Shown piece by piece: positions 51,457 through 60,080 of a stretch of 64,000 nucleotides of DNA. A model generated the notes under the pieces. It worked only from the letters and a program-made list of their open reading frames with translations. It was not told where the DNA came from and did not search any database. The stretch lies in the NCBI RefSeq assembly GCF_004006535.1, contig NZ_RLIH01000002.1:1-64000 (forward strand), read 5' to 3'. Position numbers and translations under genes: made by a program. The stretch comes from Anaerosphaera multitolerans. GTDB taxonomy: Bacteria; Bacillota; Clostridia; Tissierellales; Peptoniphilaceae. Each line of letters begins with the position of its first letter. Within the stretch, counting starts at the first letter, position 1.

Positions 51457-52398
51457 ATGTACGCTATTGAGGTTCACAATGTCCAAAAGTCATATAAAAA
51501 TGGTGTGCAGGCATTGAATGGCTTAAATCTTACTGTAAAAACAGGTGAAATTTTTTCTCTTTTAGGTCAGAATGGTGCGGGTAAATCCACATTAATCAGC
51601 ATATTAACGACCTATTTAAAACCTAATACTGGGAAAATAACCATGTTAGGAAAGGATATTTTAAAAGATTCTGGAGAAATACGTTCTTATATTGCTTGTG
51701 TTGCACAACGAACATCCATAGATACCCATTTATCCCTAGAAGAAAATATGATGTTTCAAGCCAGGTTATATAAAATTCCAAAAAATGAAGCTAGAAAAAG
51801 AATGTCAACATTAATTGATGAATTTGAACTAGGTCAATATCTTAAATATCCAGTTTCATCATACTCTGGCGGTATCAAAAGGCGATTAGATATTGCACTT
51901 AATATGATGTCCAATCCGAAGATTTTGTTTTTAGATGAACCCACAGTAGGTATGGATATACAGTCACGAATGACAATGTGGAAAATGATGAGAAAAATAC
52001 GTGATGATTTTGGAACAACGATTTTTCTAACTACCCACTATTTAGAAGAAGCAGACAATCTTAGCGATACCATCTGCATTATGAAAGATGGAAAAGAAAT
52101 TGTTCAGGGTTCCCCCTTTGAATTAAGAACGTATACTCGACAAGATGCTATTAAAGTTCAGTTCTCTAATAAAGAGAATGCAAAAATAGCAATACCGTTA
52201 TTGTCTAAAGATTTTACTCAATTAACGTGTACTTTACAAAATGATTCAATACTAATGGATACTACTTCTAGCGAAAGTGATTTAATAAAGGTAAATAAAT
52301 TTCTATTAAAATCTCAAATATCTTTTCAAGGCATTGAAATAGCTGAACCTACATTAGAAGATGTATTTTTACGACTGACAGAGAAAAAGGAGGATTAG
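51457..52398 (+). CDS. ABC transporter ATP-binding protein
   Basis: This 313-aa protein is read from ATG 51457 with GGGAGGATTAAT. Walker A SLLGQNGAGKSTLIS, signature SSYSGGIKRRLDIALNM and Walker B ILFLDEPTVGMD are intact. The C-terminal 80 residues match the drug-export type (DrrA-like). It partners with the ABC-2 permease next door, two bases away, probably exporting a toxic compound. Confidence 0.9.
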   Translation: MYAIEVHNVQKSYKNGVQALNGLNLTVKTGEIFSLLGQNGAGKSTLISILTTYLKPNTGKITMLGKDILKDSGEIRSYIACVAQRTSIDTHLSLEENMMFQARLYKIPKNEARKRMSTLIDEFELGQYLKYPVSSYSGGIKRRLDIALNMMSNPKILFLDEPTVGMDIQSRMTMWKMMRKIRDDFGTTIFLTTHYLEEADNLSDTICIMKDGKEIVQGSPFELRTYTRQDAIKVQFSNKENAKIAIPLLSKDFTQLTCTLQNDSILMDTTSSESDLIKVNKFLLKSQISFQGIEIAEPTLEDVFLRLTEKKED

Positions 52399-52400
52399 AA

Positions 52401-53156
52401 ATGAGCGTTTTAACTATATTGTGGAAAAATATGAAATGGCGTTATCACAATGCCTTTACGATTATGATTACCATTTTACAACCAATCCTCTGGTTAGTTC
52501 TCTACAGTGCAGTTGCTGGTCAAACTATGCAGAACACAGGAATTGAAAACTATACTGCCTTTATTTTGCCAGGATTGGTGGTGTTAGTCAGTTTCTCTGC
52601 TTGTGGTAGTATTGGGATTATGAATTACATGATGAAGTCAGAGGGGAGTTTTTACCGAGTGTTGATTGCACCAATTAAACGAAGTTCGATTGTTTTAGGA
52701 CAAGTTTTAGAAGCTATATTATGTACATTTCTTGAAGTTGCCATCATGGGAATTATTAGCTTGTTCTTCTTGGTTCCATTATTCAATGGAGTTGTAAGTA
52801 CAATTGTGATTTTCTTATTAATATTTTTAACCGCTTTTTTCATGGCTTCTATTGCATATGGGATAAGTTTAATTCTACCGAATGAAATGATATACGAAAC
52901 TATTATGAATGCTATTGTGTTACCGATATTTTTTCTAAGTTCAGCTTTATTTCCTATCGATGAAATCGGTGGAATTCTAAAAGTAGCCATAAACTTAAAT
53001 CCATTTACTCATGTCATTAACAGCTTGCGTTCTATTATGGTGACAGGAACAGTTCAAGGAACAGAAATTTATTTCTCAATACTGTTACTTATTGTACTAT
53101 CTTTAGTTGCCTTTGTATTTGCAAACAAAAGACTAAAAAAGGAAATGGATTTATAA
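52401..53156 (+). CDS. ABC-2 type permease (drug export)
   Basis: This 251-aa protein has six membrane segments typical of ABC-2 permeases (IMITILQPILWLVLYSAVAG; FILPGLVVLVSFSACGSIGIMNYMM; ILCTFLEVAIMGIISLFFLVPLF; IVIFLLIFLTAFFMASIAYGISL; others), with the short MKSEGSFYRVLIAPIKRSSIVLG region. It is intact, unlike the permease of the other ABC operon. It ends the AraC-GyrI operon. Confidence 0.9.
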   Translation: MSVLTILWKNMKWRYHNAFTIMITILQPILWLVLYSAVAGQTMQNTGIENYTAFILPGLVVLVSFSACGSIGIMNYMMKSEGSFYRVLIAPIKRSSIVLGQVLEAILCTFLEVAIMGIISLFFLVPLFNGVVSTIVIFLLIFLTAFFMASIAYGISLILPNEMIYETIMNAIVLPIFFLSSALFPIDEIGGILKVAINLNPFTHVINSLRSIMVTGTVQGTEIYFSILLLIVLSLVAFVFANKRLKKEMDL

Positions 53157-53178
53157 AAAAGAAATGGAGCAAATTTGC

Positions 53179-53259
53179 TTACTCCACTTCTTTGTACTTC
53201 TTAGTTCCCTCAGATAGAGCTTCCAGAAGTATAAGCTCATTATCTGTAAAGTTATCCAT
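53179..53259 (-). pseudogene. Short remnant ORF on the minus strand
   Basis: The minus strand reads MDNFTDNELILLEALSEGTKKYKEVE (26 residues, shown here for reference in fragments: MDNFTDNELI then LLEALSEG). Its start is 53259 and the stop 53179-53181. It looks like the N-terminal scrap of a small protein. Next to it (53263-53274 and 53307-53318) lies a 12-bp inverted repeat TTTTCTTACCTG/CAGGTAAGAAAA. The interval 53157-53342 holds nothing else. Confidence 0.3.
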
Positions 53260-53342
53260 GTGTTTTCTTACCTGTATGTGTCTGGTGCTTTTCACTAGAT
53301 TATAAGCAGGTAAGAAAAACTCGCCTACAGACACAAGAAGTA

Positions 53343-53933
53343 GTGATACAAGGTCATAAAGAACTAGTATGTTTAGGACTGCCTCTTATTAATAGAGAAG
53401 GGTTGGAGATTAACTTGAAAAATACAAGTATAACTAATAATATTACTTTTGAAAATAATAAGAAGCTTAAAAATAAGATAGAAAAATTATTGATAGCATA
53501 TCGAAAAATTGATTTTTATATTTCAGATAGACTGGAATCGATAGTAGAATATTTAAATCAAGTTGACTTAAATAATGTTAAAAACATTATTATCATTTTT
53601 AACATAGATTTAGAAGATGATATAGATGATATTAAGAAAGAGCAATTTAAAAATAATAATTACACTCTATATCTAAAAATAATGGATGTAACTTTAGCAA
53701 AGTTAGATAAATATCCTGATAAAGGAAAAGTATATGCAGAAATAATAAGATTAAAGTATTTTGAGAAAGAAAAGCATTGTAACGAAAGAATAAGCGAAAT
53801 AATATGTGTTTCTAGATCTACTTATTATCGATATTTGAAACAAGCAAATATAGCCTTTGGAGAAATATTGTTTAATTATATAATTCCAGAGATAGAAAGC
53901 ATGTTACAGGAAAATGAAGTTGATAAAAATTGA
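53343..53933 (+). CDS. ArpU-like HTH regulator, copy B
   Basis: This is up to 196 aa; the true start may be later (for example TTG 53403), since no good ribosome binding site is seen. It parallels the copy at 49078 along the second half: KIMDVTLAKLDKYPDKGKVYAEIIRLKYFEKEKH and ISEIICVSRSTYYRYLKQANIAFGEILFNYIIPEI. Both seem to be regulators of the ArpU/sigma-like kind. The presence of the 228-bp repeat after both implies duplication of a cassette. Confidence 0.7.
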   Translation: MIQGHKELVCLGLPLINREGLEINLKNTSITNNITFENNKKLKNKIEKLLIAYRKIDFYISDRLESIVEYLNQVDLNNVKNIIIIFNIDLEDDIDDIKKEQFKNNNYTLYLKIMDVTLAKLDKYPDKGKVYAEIIRLKYFEKEKHCNERISEIICVSRSTYYRYLKQANIAFGEILFNYIIPEIESMLQENEVDKN

Positions 53934-53975
53934 GACTTTTATAAGACTAAAAAGAAAGTAAAAAGGTATGTTTTA

Positions 53976-54203
53976 GGTACTGTAATGAAATAGATAATTT
54001 AATAAGCTGTTAATTATAGTGAGATTTCACTAAATTTACAGAAAGATTATAGCCATGGGATAAAACCTATGGCTATTTCTATACCTAAAACTAATGAATA
54101 GAATAAGGGAACCACCGCACCTCCTTGAGTTAAGCGATAACTATCGAAAATTCAAGGAGGATTTTTCATGAAAGAAAAAGAATATGTGATATTTATAAAT
54201 GGT
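53976..54203 (+). repeat. 228-bp direct repeat, copy B
   Basis: This matches 49614-49841 with the same terminator hairpin and the same SD-masking pair (CCTCCTTGA / TCAAGGAGG around 54120-54160). Here the repeat runs into a longer sigma-like gene. The distance between corresponding positions is exactly 4362 bp. Confidence 0.85.
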
Positions 54204-54576
54204 GAGTAAAAAGGTCTATGAAACATATTATAGATCAAAAAATAGAGAAAGATATTTGGAAAAGAGAGATCAGAACAGAGGATTGATTTACTATAATTCC
54301 TTTGATTCAGAGCGAGGAAATTTTGAAGAATATCTAGAAGATAAGGCAATTAATATAGAGCAAATTGTTGAAGCGAAGTTACTGATGGAAGAGCTATATA
54401 AAGCTTTAGATTCTTTAACTGAAGAAGAAAGGAATTTAGTTATAGATTTATTCTTTGAAGAACAGACATTAAGGGAAGCATCTAAAAAAAGGGGTATTTC
54501 ACATGTGGCTTTAATGAAAAGAAGGGATAATATCTTGGAAAAATTAAATAAGTTATTAAAAAATATAAATAAATAG
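54168..54576 (+). CDS. Sigma-70-like regulator with a short leader ORF, broken or coupled
   Basis: A leader ORF at 54168-54209 reads MKEKEYVIFINGE and stops. The main frame, 54199-54576 (125 aa, MVSKKVYETYYRSKNRERYLEKRD...), starts inside it in another phase and has no ribosome binding site of its own. The C-terminal region (MEELYKALDSLTEEERNLVIDLFFEEQTLREASKKRGISHVALMKRRDNILEKL) is a sigma-70 region 4 HTH. In related proteins the leader peptide and the main part are continuous, so there is probably a small deletion or a frameshift near 54200-54207. Alternatively translation is coupled by overlap. Confidence 0.6.
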
Positions 54577-54583
54577 GTTACCA

Positions 54584-54622
54584 AGTCCTCTTACTTTTAC
54601 CTTATAAGTGAGAGGGCTTTTT
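54584..54622 (+). terminator. Terminator after the sigma-like gene
   Basis: AGTCCTCTTACT (54584-54595) pairs with AGTGAGAGGGCT (54607-54618), two G-U pairs, then TTTTCC. Confidence 0.75.
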
Positions 54623-55279
54623 CCTGTCATTTAGAACTTTGATAATTATATAGACCAAAGTAGATACAAAAACAATATGAGGAGCTGTTATTAGGTACGC
54701 CATGACCAATTATTATTGCGAGCGATAAATACTTCGATAAGCGATTTGGAACATCGAAAGTGTAGATTCACGTTGAAGTCGTAACACTGCTTATAAAGTA
54801 AACAGATGTACGTTAGCAGATGGTTCTACTCAAATATAAAAGTATTTTGAAGAACCAGTTGCATCAGACCTACTAAAAAATCTTATATAAAAAACAAAAG
54901 ATTTAGTTAGGTCTAGATCATGCAAAAAATCTCCAAGAAATCAAGTGAAGCGAAGATTGATTGGGAAGATTTGACATATATGGAGATGTATACTATATTT
55001 ATTGAAAATGATGCTTTGTCAAATACTCAACAAGACTGATTAATTACAATATTGACTCCGCAGTATAAGAAACATGGAATAGAATATAGAAAAAATGGAA
55101 AAGAAGTTAAGAGAGAGTTGCTTATAGAAAAACAAAGATATTCCAAACAAAAATAGATTAAAAACATTGAATAATAAATAGTAGAATAATTAGAGATATT
55201 TTACGTAATAATCTGAATAGAATAATATATAAAATATTAGGAATACAAAAATACTGTAACGAAAGAGGATGATGAAATT
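54623..55279 (+). other. Decayed interval with diverged repeat and broken ORF
   Basis: A broken ORF is described separately (54920-55156). A stretch at 54841-54950 (GAACCAGTTGCATCAGACCTA...) is a diverged direct copy of 57081-57190 (GAACTTATTGCATCGGACCTA...), roughly two-thirds to three-quarters identical over about 110 bp. The first bases also resemble each other upstream (GTCGTAACACTGCTT versus GTTGTAACACGGCTT). The region appears to be rotting mobile DNA, and nothing else could be identified. Confidence 0.5.
54920..55156 (+). pseudogene. Small ORF with an internal stop, unknown
   Basis: Frame from ATG 54920: MQKISKKSSEAKIDWEDLTY, then MEMYTIFIENDALSNTQQD, TGA at 55037-55039, then LITILTPQYKKHGIEYRKNG and KEVKRELLIEKQRYSKQK to TAG 55154-55156. 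Only the TGA interrupts an otherwise continuous 79-codon frame, so it is probably a degraded gene. The related stretch near 57163 (MYKNHRQSRGIKLNW) is further decayed. No family recognised. Confidence 0.4.
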
Positions 55280-56026
55280 ATGTTTAATGAAAATATGCTT
55301 ACTTGGAAACAATACGAAAATATAAGAGATAAGTATTCTCATATTGCTAGTTTTGCATATTGGCCAAAATGGCATAAGGGTAATAAAGCAGAACCGTTAA
55401 TAGTTAGAAGTGAAGATGAATTTAATGAAAGATTACTTAATAAAATTCATTGCAATGCGGTTATTGTAGGATTCAATTATGGAATTAATGATGATATAGA
55501 AAAAATAATAGATGACAATTCTTTAAATGGTGAACAACAAGTTACTGAACTTAAGAAAAGTATGTATTTTAGCAATCAGTATGGAGGCAGTTATGGTAAA
55601 AAAGCTTTAAATGAAGCATTTAAAGGAACATTTGTTGAAGGCGCCTATATGACAGATTTATTTAAGTTTAAATTGTCAGAAAAAAATTGGGAAGGAACAG
55701 GAATGCCAACTGCCAAAGGGAGTGAATTTAAAAAGAGATTAAAAGAAAAACCAGAAAAAATTGAATTTAATATTAAAGGTCTAAGATACGAGCTATATAA
55801 TGTTGCAGAGATAAAACAAGACCCAATTTTTATTTTTTTGGGTGAAGGATTATTTGATGATGAAATTATGAGTTTGATAAATGTATCTTTTCCAAAATAT
55901 TTTCCTAATAGTAAAATTTATATATTTTCTCATTACCAGCGACGTGGGTATAAAAAAGAAGATTTTATTTTTGAGGCTGAAAATCTACTAAAAAGAATAA
56001 AATCAGATTATGGAGATTCATTTTAA
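55280..56026 (+). CDS. Hypothetical protein, possible uracil-DNA-glycosylase-like fold
   Basis: This 248-aa protein has a good start (GAAAGAGGATGATGAAATT then ATG 55280). It reads LTWKQYENIRDKYSHIASFAYWPKW, then NAVIVGFNYGIND (a UDG-like VGxNxG strand), YMTDLFKFK, and near the end PIFIFLGEGLFDDEIMSLINVSFPKY and SKIYIFSHYQRRGY, an H-containing C-terminal motif. The order is compatible with the UDG superfamily but no diagnostic catalytic site can be shown. Neighbours are decayed, so it could be a defence-island passenger. Function unassigned. Confidence 0.5.
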   Translation: MFNENMLTWKQYENIRDKYSHIASFAYWPKWHKGNKAEPLIVRSEDEFNERLLNKIHCNAVIVGFNYGINDDIEKIIDDNSLNGEQQVTELKKSMYFSNQYGGSYGKKALNEAFKGTFVEGAYMTDLFKFKLSEKNWEGTGMPTAKGSEFKKRLKEKPEKIEFNIKGLRYELYNVAEIKQDPIFIFLGEGLFDDEIMSLINVSFPKYFPNSKIYIFSHYQRRGYKKEDFIFEAENLLKRIKSDYGDSF

Positions 56027-56255
56027 AACATTTAGAAGATAATAAACGTAGTTGAAAACAATCAATGAATGTATAAAAATTAAAAAACATAAATAAAATT
56101 TAAACTTTTTAGAATGATTGACTTAGTTCTGAGTATAAGAAAGAAGAATTGCAAATATAAAGAGTTAATAATGATAAAAAACAAAAATATCAGTATGGAG
56201 AAATACAGAAAACTATAGGAGATAAGCTTTTCAAAACTAGGTTAAAATACGTAAA

Positions 56256-56864
56256 GTGATCTTGAATTGTTTTGAAATGTTCTATAGATTAGGCTTTAAT
56301 AATCGAACTTTCCCTGCAAAAAATGCTGCGATACCAATAATTTTATGGGTGTATAAAAATAATAAAGAAGATGAAATATCTAAGATAAAATTTTATGAGT
56401 CAAATGAGCCAGATTCAGATGATATGAAAATCAAGAAGTGGTTAACATTAGCATTTCTAAAAAGAATATTTGGTGGGCAATCAGACACTGTGTTATTGGA
56501 GATAAGAAAATTGATAAATGAGAGTAATGATATTGATTTTCCACTTTCATCAATCATTAGATCAGCCAGAGGTAATTCAACAAAAAATTATTCATTTGAT
56601 AGTGAGATTATAGATACATTATTTTAATCAAATTTTGGCTTAGATGATGCGGCATTTATATTATCATTATTTTATCCAGATTTAGATTATTTTAATCAGA
56701 ATTTTCATTTAGACCATATACACGCTAAAGCTGATTTTCTAAATAAAGACATTTTAAAGAAAACTTTTAGTGAGGAAGAAATCGATAGAATTGGAGATAA
56801 ATGGAATAAAGTAGCAAATTTACAGTTGATTAATAATGAACAAAATACATCAAAAATAGACTAA
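56256..56864 (+). pseudogene. DUF262/DUF1524 (GmrSD-like) C-terminal remnant with in-frame stop
   Basis: The open frame 56256-56627 (FEMFYRLGFNNRTFPAKNAAIPIILWVYKNN, FLKRIFGGQSDTVLLEIRKLI, FPLSSIIRSARGN) is closed by TAA 56625-56627. The same frame then continues without another stop to TAA 56862-56864 (NFGLDDAAFILSLFYPDLDY, FHLDHIHAKADFLNKD, VANLQLINNEQNTSK). The HLDHIHAK element is the DUF1524 HNH-like site. This is the C-terminal part of a GmrSD-type DUF262/DUF1524 enzyme lacking its N-terminal domain. GmrSD cleaves modified (glucosylated) DNA. Confidence 0.7.
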
Positions 56865-57451
56865 CTTCAAATATTAAAAATCAATCAATTTAAAATCGGC
56901 ACTTCATGTTTAAGTTGTAACACGGCTTGTGAATAAGAGAAAGGACTTAAAAGCCAGATGTGTGCCAAGTTAGAAAAACTTAAGAGTACAAGAGAATCAA
57001 AGTGTGATTACTAGCTTTCTATAATTTAAGTTCTAGCCCTACTTATGAAGTAAATGTGAGTAGGGCGATTTTATTTAATAGTTAAAATTTTAAGGAACTT
57101 ATTGCATCGGACCTAGAAAAAAATCCTATAGAGTAAACAAAAAGAGTTTAATCAGGTTTATAATGTATAAAAACCATAGACAATCAAGAGGAATTAAGCT
57201 TAATTGGAGATATAGATAATGCATAAGCTTTTTCCTAATAGGTGAAAAAACTGATTGAGAATCAAATGTAAAATATAATAAAAGCCAAAAAAGTATATTT
57301 AAAAAATCAGTATTCTCAAATCTCTTTGTTATGTAAAAAGAAACGGAATCTTATTGGCTAGCTAATACAGAAAAGATATATTAGAATATTATATATTAAT
57401 AAAAATAAAAGTTAATTTATGAAATATTTAGAAATTCAAAAGGAGAAGACA
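56865..57451 (+). other. Long gap, no intact gene
   Basis: It contains the second copy of the diverged repeat (57081-57190) and a C-rich/T-rich hairpin-like segment CTAGCCCTACTTATGAAGTAAATGTGAGTAGGGCG (about 57031-57066, pieces CCCTACT and AGTAGGG pair), then A+T-rich DNA. A short leftover reads MYKNHRQSRGIKLNWRYR from 57163. I see no functional gene or obvious promoter. Confidence 0.5.
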
Positions 57452-58279
57452 ATGAGATTTATTTCATGGAATATTGATTCATTAAATGCAGCATTGACGG
57501 CTGAATCGGCACGTGCCACATTAAGTAGAGATGTATTGAATACTATTATAGAGTATGAAGCGGATGTTATAGCACTGCAGGAAACCAAACTAGCCAGCAC
57601 CGGTCCTACAAAAAAACATTTGAAAATTTTAAAGGAAATGTTTCCTAACTATGAAGTTGTATGGAATAGTTCAGTAGAACCGGCACGTAAGGGTTATGCA
57701 GGAACTATGTTTTTGTATAAAGAAGATTTAAAACCCTCTGTTTCATTTCCAACTATCGATGCTCCTGATACTATGGATTCAGAGGGAAGGATTATAACTT
57801 TGGAGTTTGAAAATTTTTATTTGACACAGGTTTATACGCCTAACGCAGGTGATGGTTTAAATAGGTTAGAGGAAAGACAAGAATGGGATATTAAATATGC
57901 AGACTACTTGGCAAAACTGGATAGGGAAAAGTATGTTATAGCAACAGGTGACTTTAACGTGGCACATAAAGAAATAGATTTAGCCCATCCTAAGAATAAT
58001 ATTCAGTCTGCTGGTTTTACTCAAGAAGAGCGACAGGGTTTTACTAATCTTTTAGCTAGGGGGTTCACAGATACTTTTAGGTACATTCACGGCGATGTTG
58101 AAGGGGTGTATTCCTGGTGGGCTCAACGTGCTAAGACGAGTAAAGTAAATAATTCCGGTTGGAGAATTGACTACTGGTTAGTCAGTGACCGGATCGCAGA
58201 TAAAGTTATAAAATCGGAGATGGTGGATTCAGGACCGAGACAGGACCATGCTCCCATCTTATTGGAAATTGATCTATAG
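57452..58279 (+). CDS. xth: Exodeoxyribonuclease III
   Basis: This 275-aa protein is read from ATG 57452 behind AAAGGAGAAGAC. Sequence signatures are FISWNIDSLNAAL, IALQETKLAS (metal-binding Glu), GDFNVAHKEIDLAHP (active-site Asp/Asn), and the C-terminal WRIDYWLVSD and DHAPILLEIDL (catalytic His). This apurinic endonuclease/3'-5' exonuclease repairs abasic sites. It marks the return to intact host-like genes. Confidence 0.93.
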   Translation: MRFISWNIDSLNAALTAESARATLSRDVLNTIIEYEADVIALQETKLASTGPTKKHLKILKEMFPNYEVVWNSSVEPARKGYAGTMFLYKEDLKPSVSFPTIDAPDTMDSEGRIITLEFENFYLTQVYTPNAGDGLNRLEERQEWDIKYADYLAKLDREKYVIATGDFNVAHKEIDLAHPKNNIQSAGFTQEERQGFTNLLARGFTDTFRYIHGDVEGVYSWWAQRAKTSKVNNSGWRIDYWLVSDRIADKVIKSEMVDSGPRQDHAPILLEIDL

Positions 58280-58492
58280 TAGATATAAAGTCAGTTTAAA
58301 AAGCAATTTTAGCTAATTATTAAAAAGGAGACTTACTTCTTTAATAAATCGACAAAATTATAGCCTAGTATGATTATATGTAATAGAGTTTAAAATTGAA
58401 ATTGTATAAGGTCAAGATGCTATATATAAAAGTATTTTGACCTTATTTTGATATAATGGAGTAAATTAGAGCAAGTGGAGGTATCTGCAAAT

Positions 58493-59032
58493 ATGAAAAG
58501 ATATACAGCCTTCTTAAGAGGTATAAACATAAGTGGAAGAAATAAAGTACCAATGGCAGATTTAAAAAAAGAATTTGAAAAACTTGGTTTTAAAGAGGTT
58601 AAAACATATTTAAACAGTGGCAATGTTGCTTTTTCAAGTAATGAAAATGATGTTGAGAAGTCTACAAGGCTAATTGAGACAATGATAAAAAGTCAGTTTG
58701 GCTTTGATATTCCCGTTTTTATAATATCTAAAGAGAAACTTGAAGATATTTTACTTAATGCACCTGACTGGTGGGGAAATGACAATAAAGAAATCTATGA
58801 TAATTTAATTTTTATTATGCCACCAGCTACATTTTCTGATGTATATGGTGAAATTGGAGAACCTAAAGAAGGTTTAGAAAAGATTAGTAACTATAAAGAA
58901 ATTATATTTTGGTCTTTTAATAGAAAAAATTATCAAAAAACAAATTGGTGGTCAAAGACAGCAAGTGCAGAAATAAGTGCTAAATTAACAATAAGAACTG
59001 CCAATACAGTTAGGAAGATAGTGGGAATATAA
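58493..59032 (+). CDS. DUF1697 protein
   Basis: This 179-aa protein is read from ATG 58493, eleven bases after GTGGAGG. KRYTAFLRGINISGRNKVPMADLKKEFEKLGFKEVKTYLNSGNVAF is the DUF1697 signature, ending KTASAEISAKLTIRTANTVRKI. The family is widespread in Firmicutes; its role is unknown. Gene is monocistronic. Confidence 0.87.
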   Translation: MKRYTAFLRGINISGRNKVPMADLKKEFEKLGFKEVKTYLNSGNVAFSSNENDVEKSTRLIETMIKSQFGFDIPVFIISKEKLEDILLNAPDWWGNDNKEIYDNLIFIMPPATFSDVYGEIGEPKEGLEKISNYKEIIFWSFNRKNYQKTNWWSKTASAEISAKLTIRTANTVRKIVGI

Positions 59033-59132
59033 TTGTTTGCAAATTTCAGTTTGTAGGTCATAATTGAATTGTTTTCAAGATGTCAAAAATATAAACATTT
59101 AAAGGTTGTATAATTATTTAGGATGTGTTCAA

Positions 59133-59674
59133 ATGAAAAATTTTAAAAGAAACAATGCTTATTTTTCTTTATGTGGTCTAAATTGCGGATTGTGTAATAT
59201 GAGACTTGGTGGATATTGTCCAGGATGTGGTCAAGGGGAACACCACTCGTGTTCTATTGCCAAATGTAGCTTAAATTATGAAGGAATTGAATATTGTTTT
59301 CAGTGTGATAATTTTCCTTGTGAAAAATACAAAGACGCAGATAAGTATGATTCATTTATTACACATCTACATCAATTTAAGGATATTAATAAATTTCAAG
59401 AAATAGGTGAAGTAGTCTATACCAATGAGCAAATAGAAAAGCTTAAACTGTTAAATTTTCTTCTGGAGAATTACAATGCAGGAAGACAAAAAACTTTTTT
59501 TGCTTAGCTGTAAATCTTTTAGAATTAGAAAATATAAAAGAAATAGTGAACCATTTAGAAACAAATGAAGATATCAAAAGGATGGAAATAAAAGGAAAGG
59601 CTGTATATGCAGTAAATGAATTTAAAAGAATGGCAGATGATTATGGAATAATCTTGAAATTAAGAAAAAAATAA
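59133..59674 (+). pseudogene. DUF3795 Cys-rich protein, frameshifted at a homopolymer
   Basis: ATG 59133 opens a Cys-rich frame (LCGLNCGLCNMRLGGYCPGC, CSIAKCSL, YCFQCDNFPCEKY), stopping at 59505-59507. Another frame continues from CAAAAAACTTTTTTTGC (about 59488-59504): LAVNLLELENIKEIVNHLE, DDYGIILKLRKK, to TAA 59672-59674. One A or T added to the run restores the gene to about 180 aa. A phase-variable run, a decayed gene or a sequencing error are all possible. The Cys motifs suggest zinc binding. Confidence 0.8.
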
Positions 59675-60080
59675 ATGCTCTTATTTATGGATAAGAGCTG
59701 AAAATATTTTCTTCAGTACTGATTATAACTTTGCCAGATAGAGTGGATTGTTGAAGATACTGGAATTTAAGGGGTTTGAGATATTTAAGTTGGTGAAGTA
59801 TGGAATAAAAAGTTATAAGAGATAATTGGCTTAAGTCTATCTTGATATAATTTGTGAATAAATAGAGAAAAAAATTGAGTATATGAAAAGCAATTAATCT
59901 AAAATAGGTAATAGTGGTGGTTTTTGATTAAAAGAGATGAACAGGTTTTTTAATAAATTGGACTTATTTTATATGGAATTCAGAAGTAAAATATTTAATC
60001 TATACGACTATATTGTGCATAGATAGTCAGATTAGTATATTGGTACTTTGGTAATATCAATTCTGAAAGGGGGTTGTTTT
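59675..60080 (+). other. Intergenic gap with a hairpin
   Basis: GCTCTTAT (59677-59684) pairs with ATAAGAGC (59691-59698) and is followed by an A/T-rich stretch, a weak terminator for the DUF3795 gene. The rest is A+T rich with no gene found. A ribosome binding site AAAGGGGG precedes 60081. Confidence 0.5.

Noticed and set aside
54920-55156. TnpV-like transposon protein in the broken ORF
   Set aside because: The sequence does not show the expected TnpV motifs; only size and location would fit.
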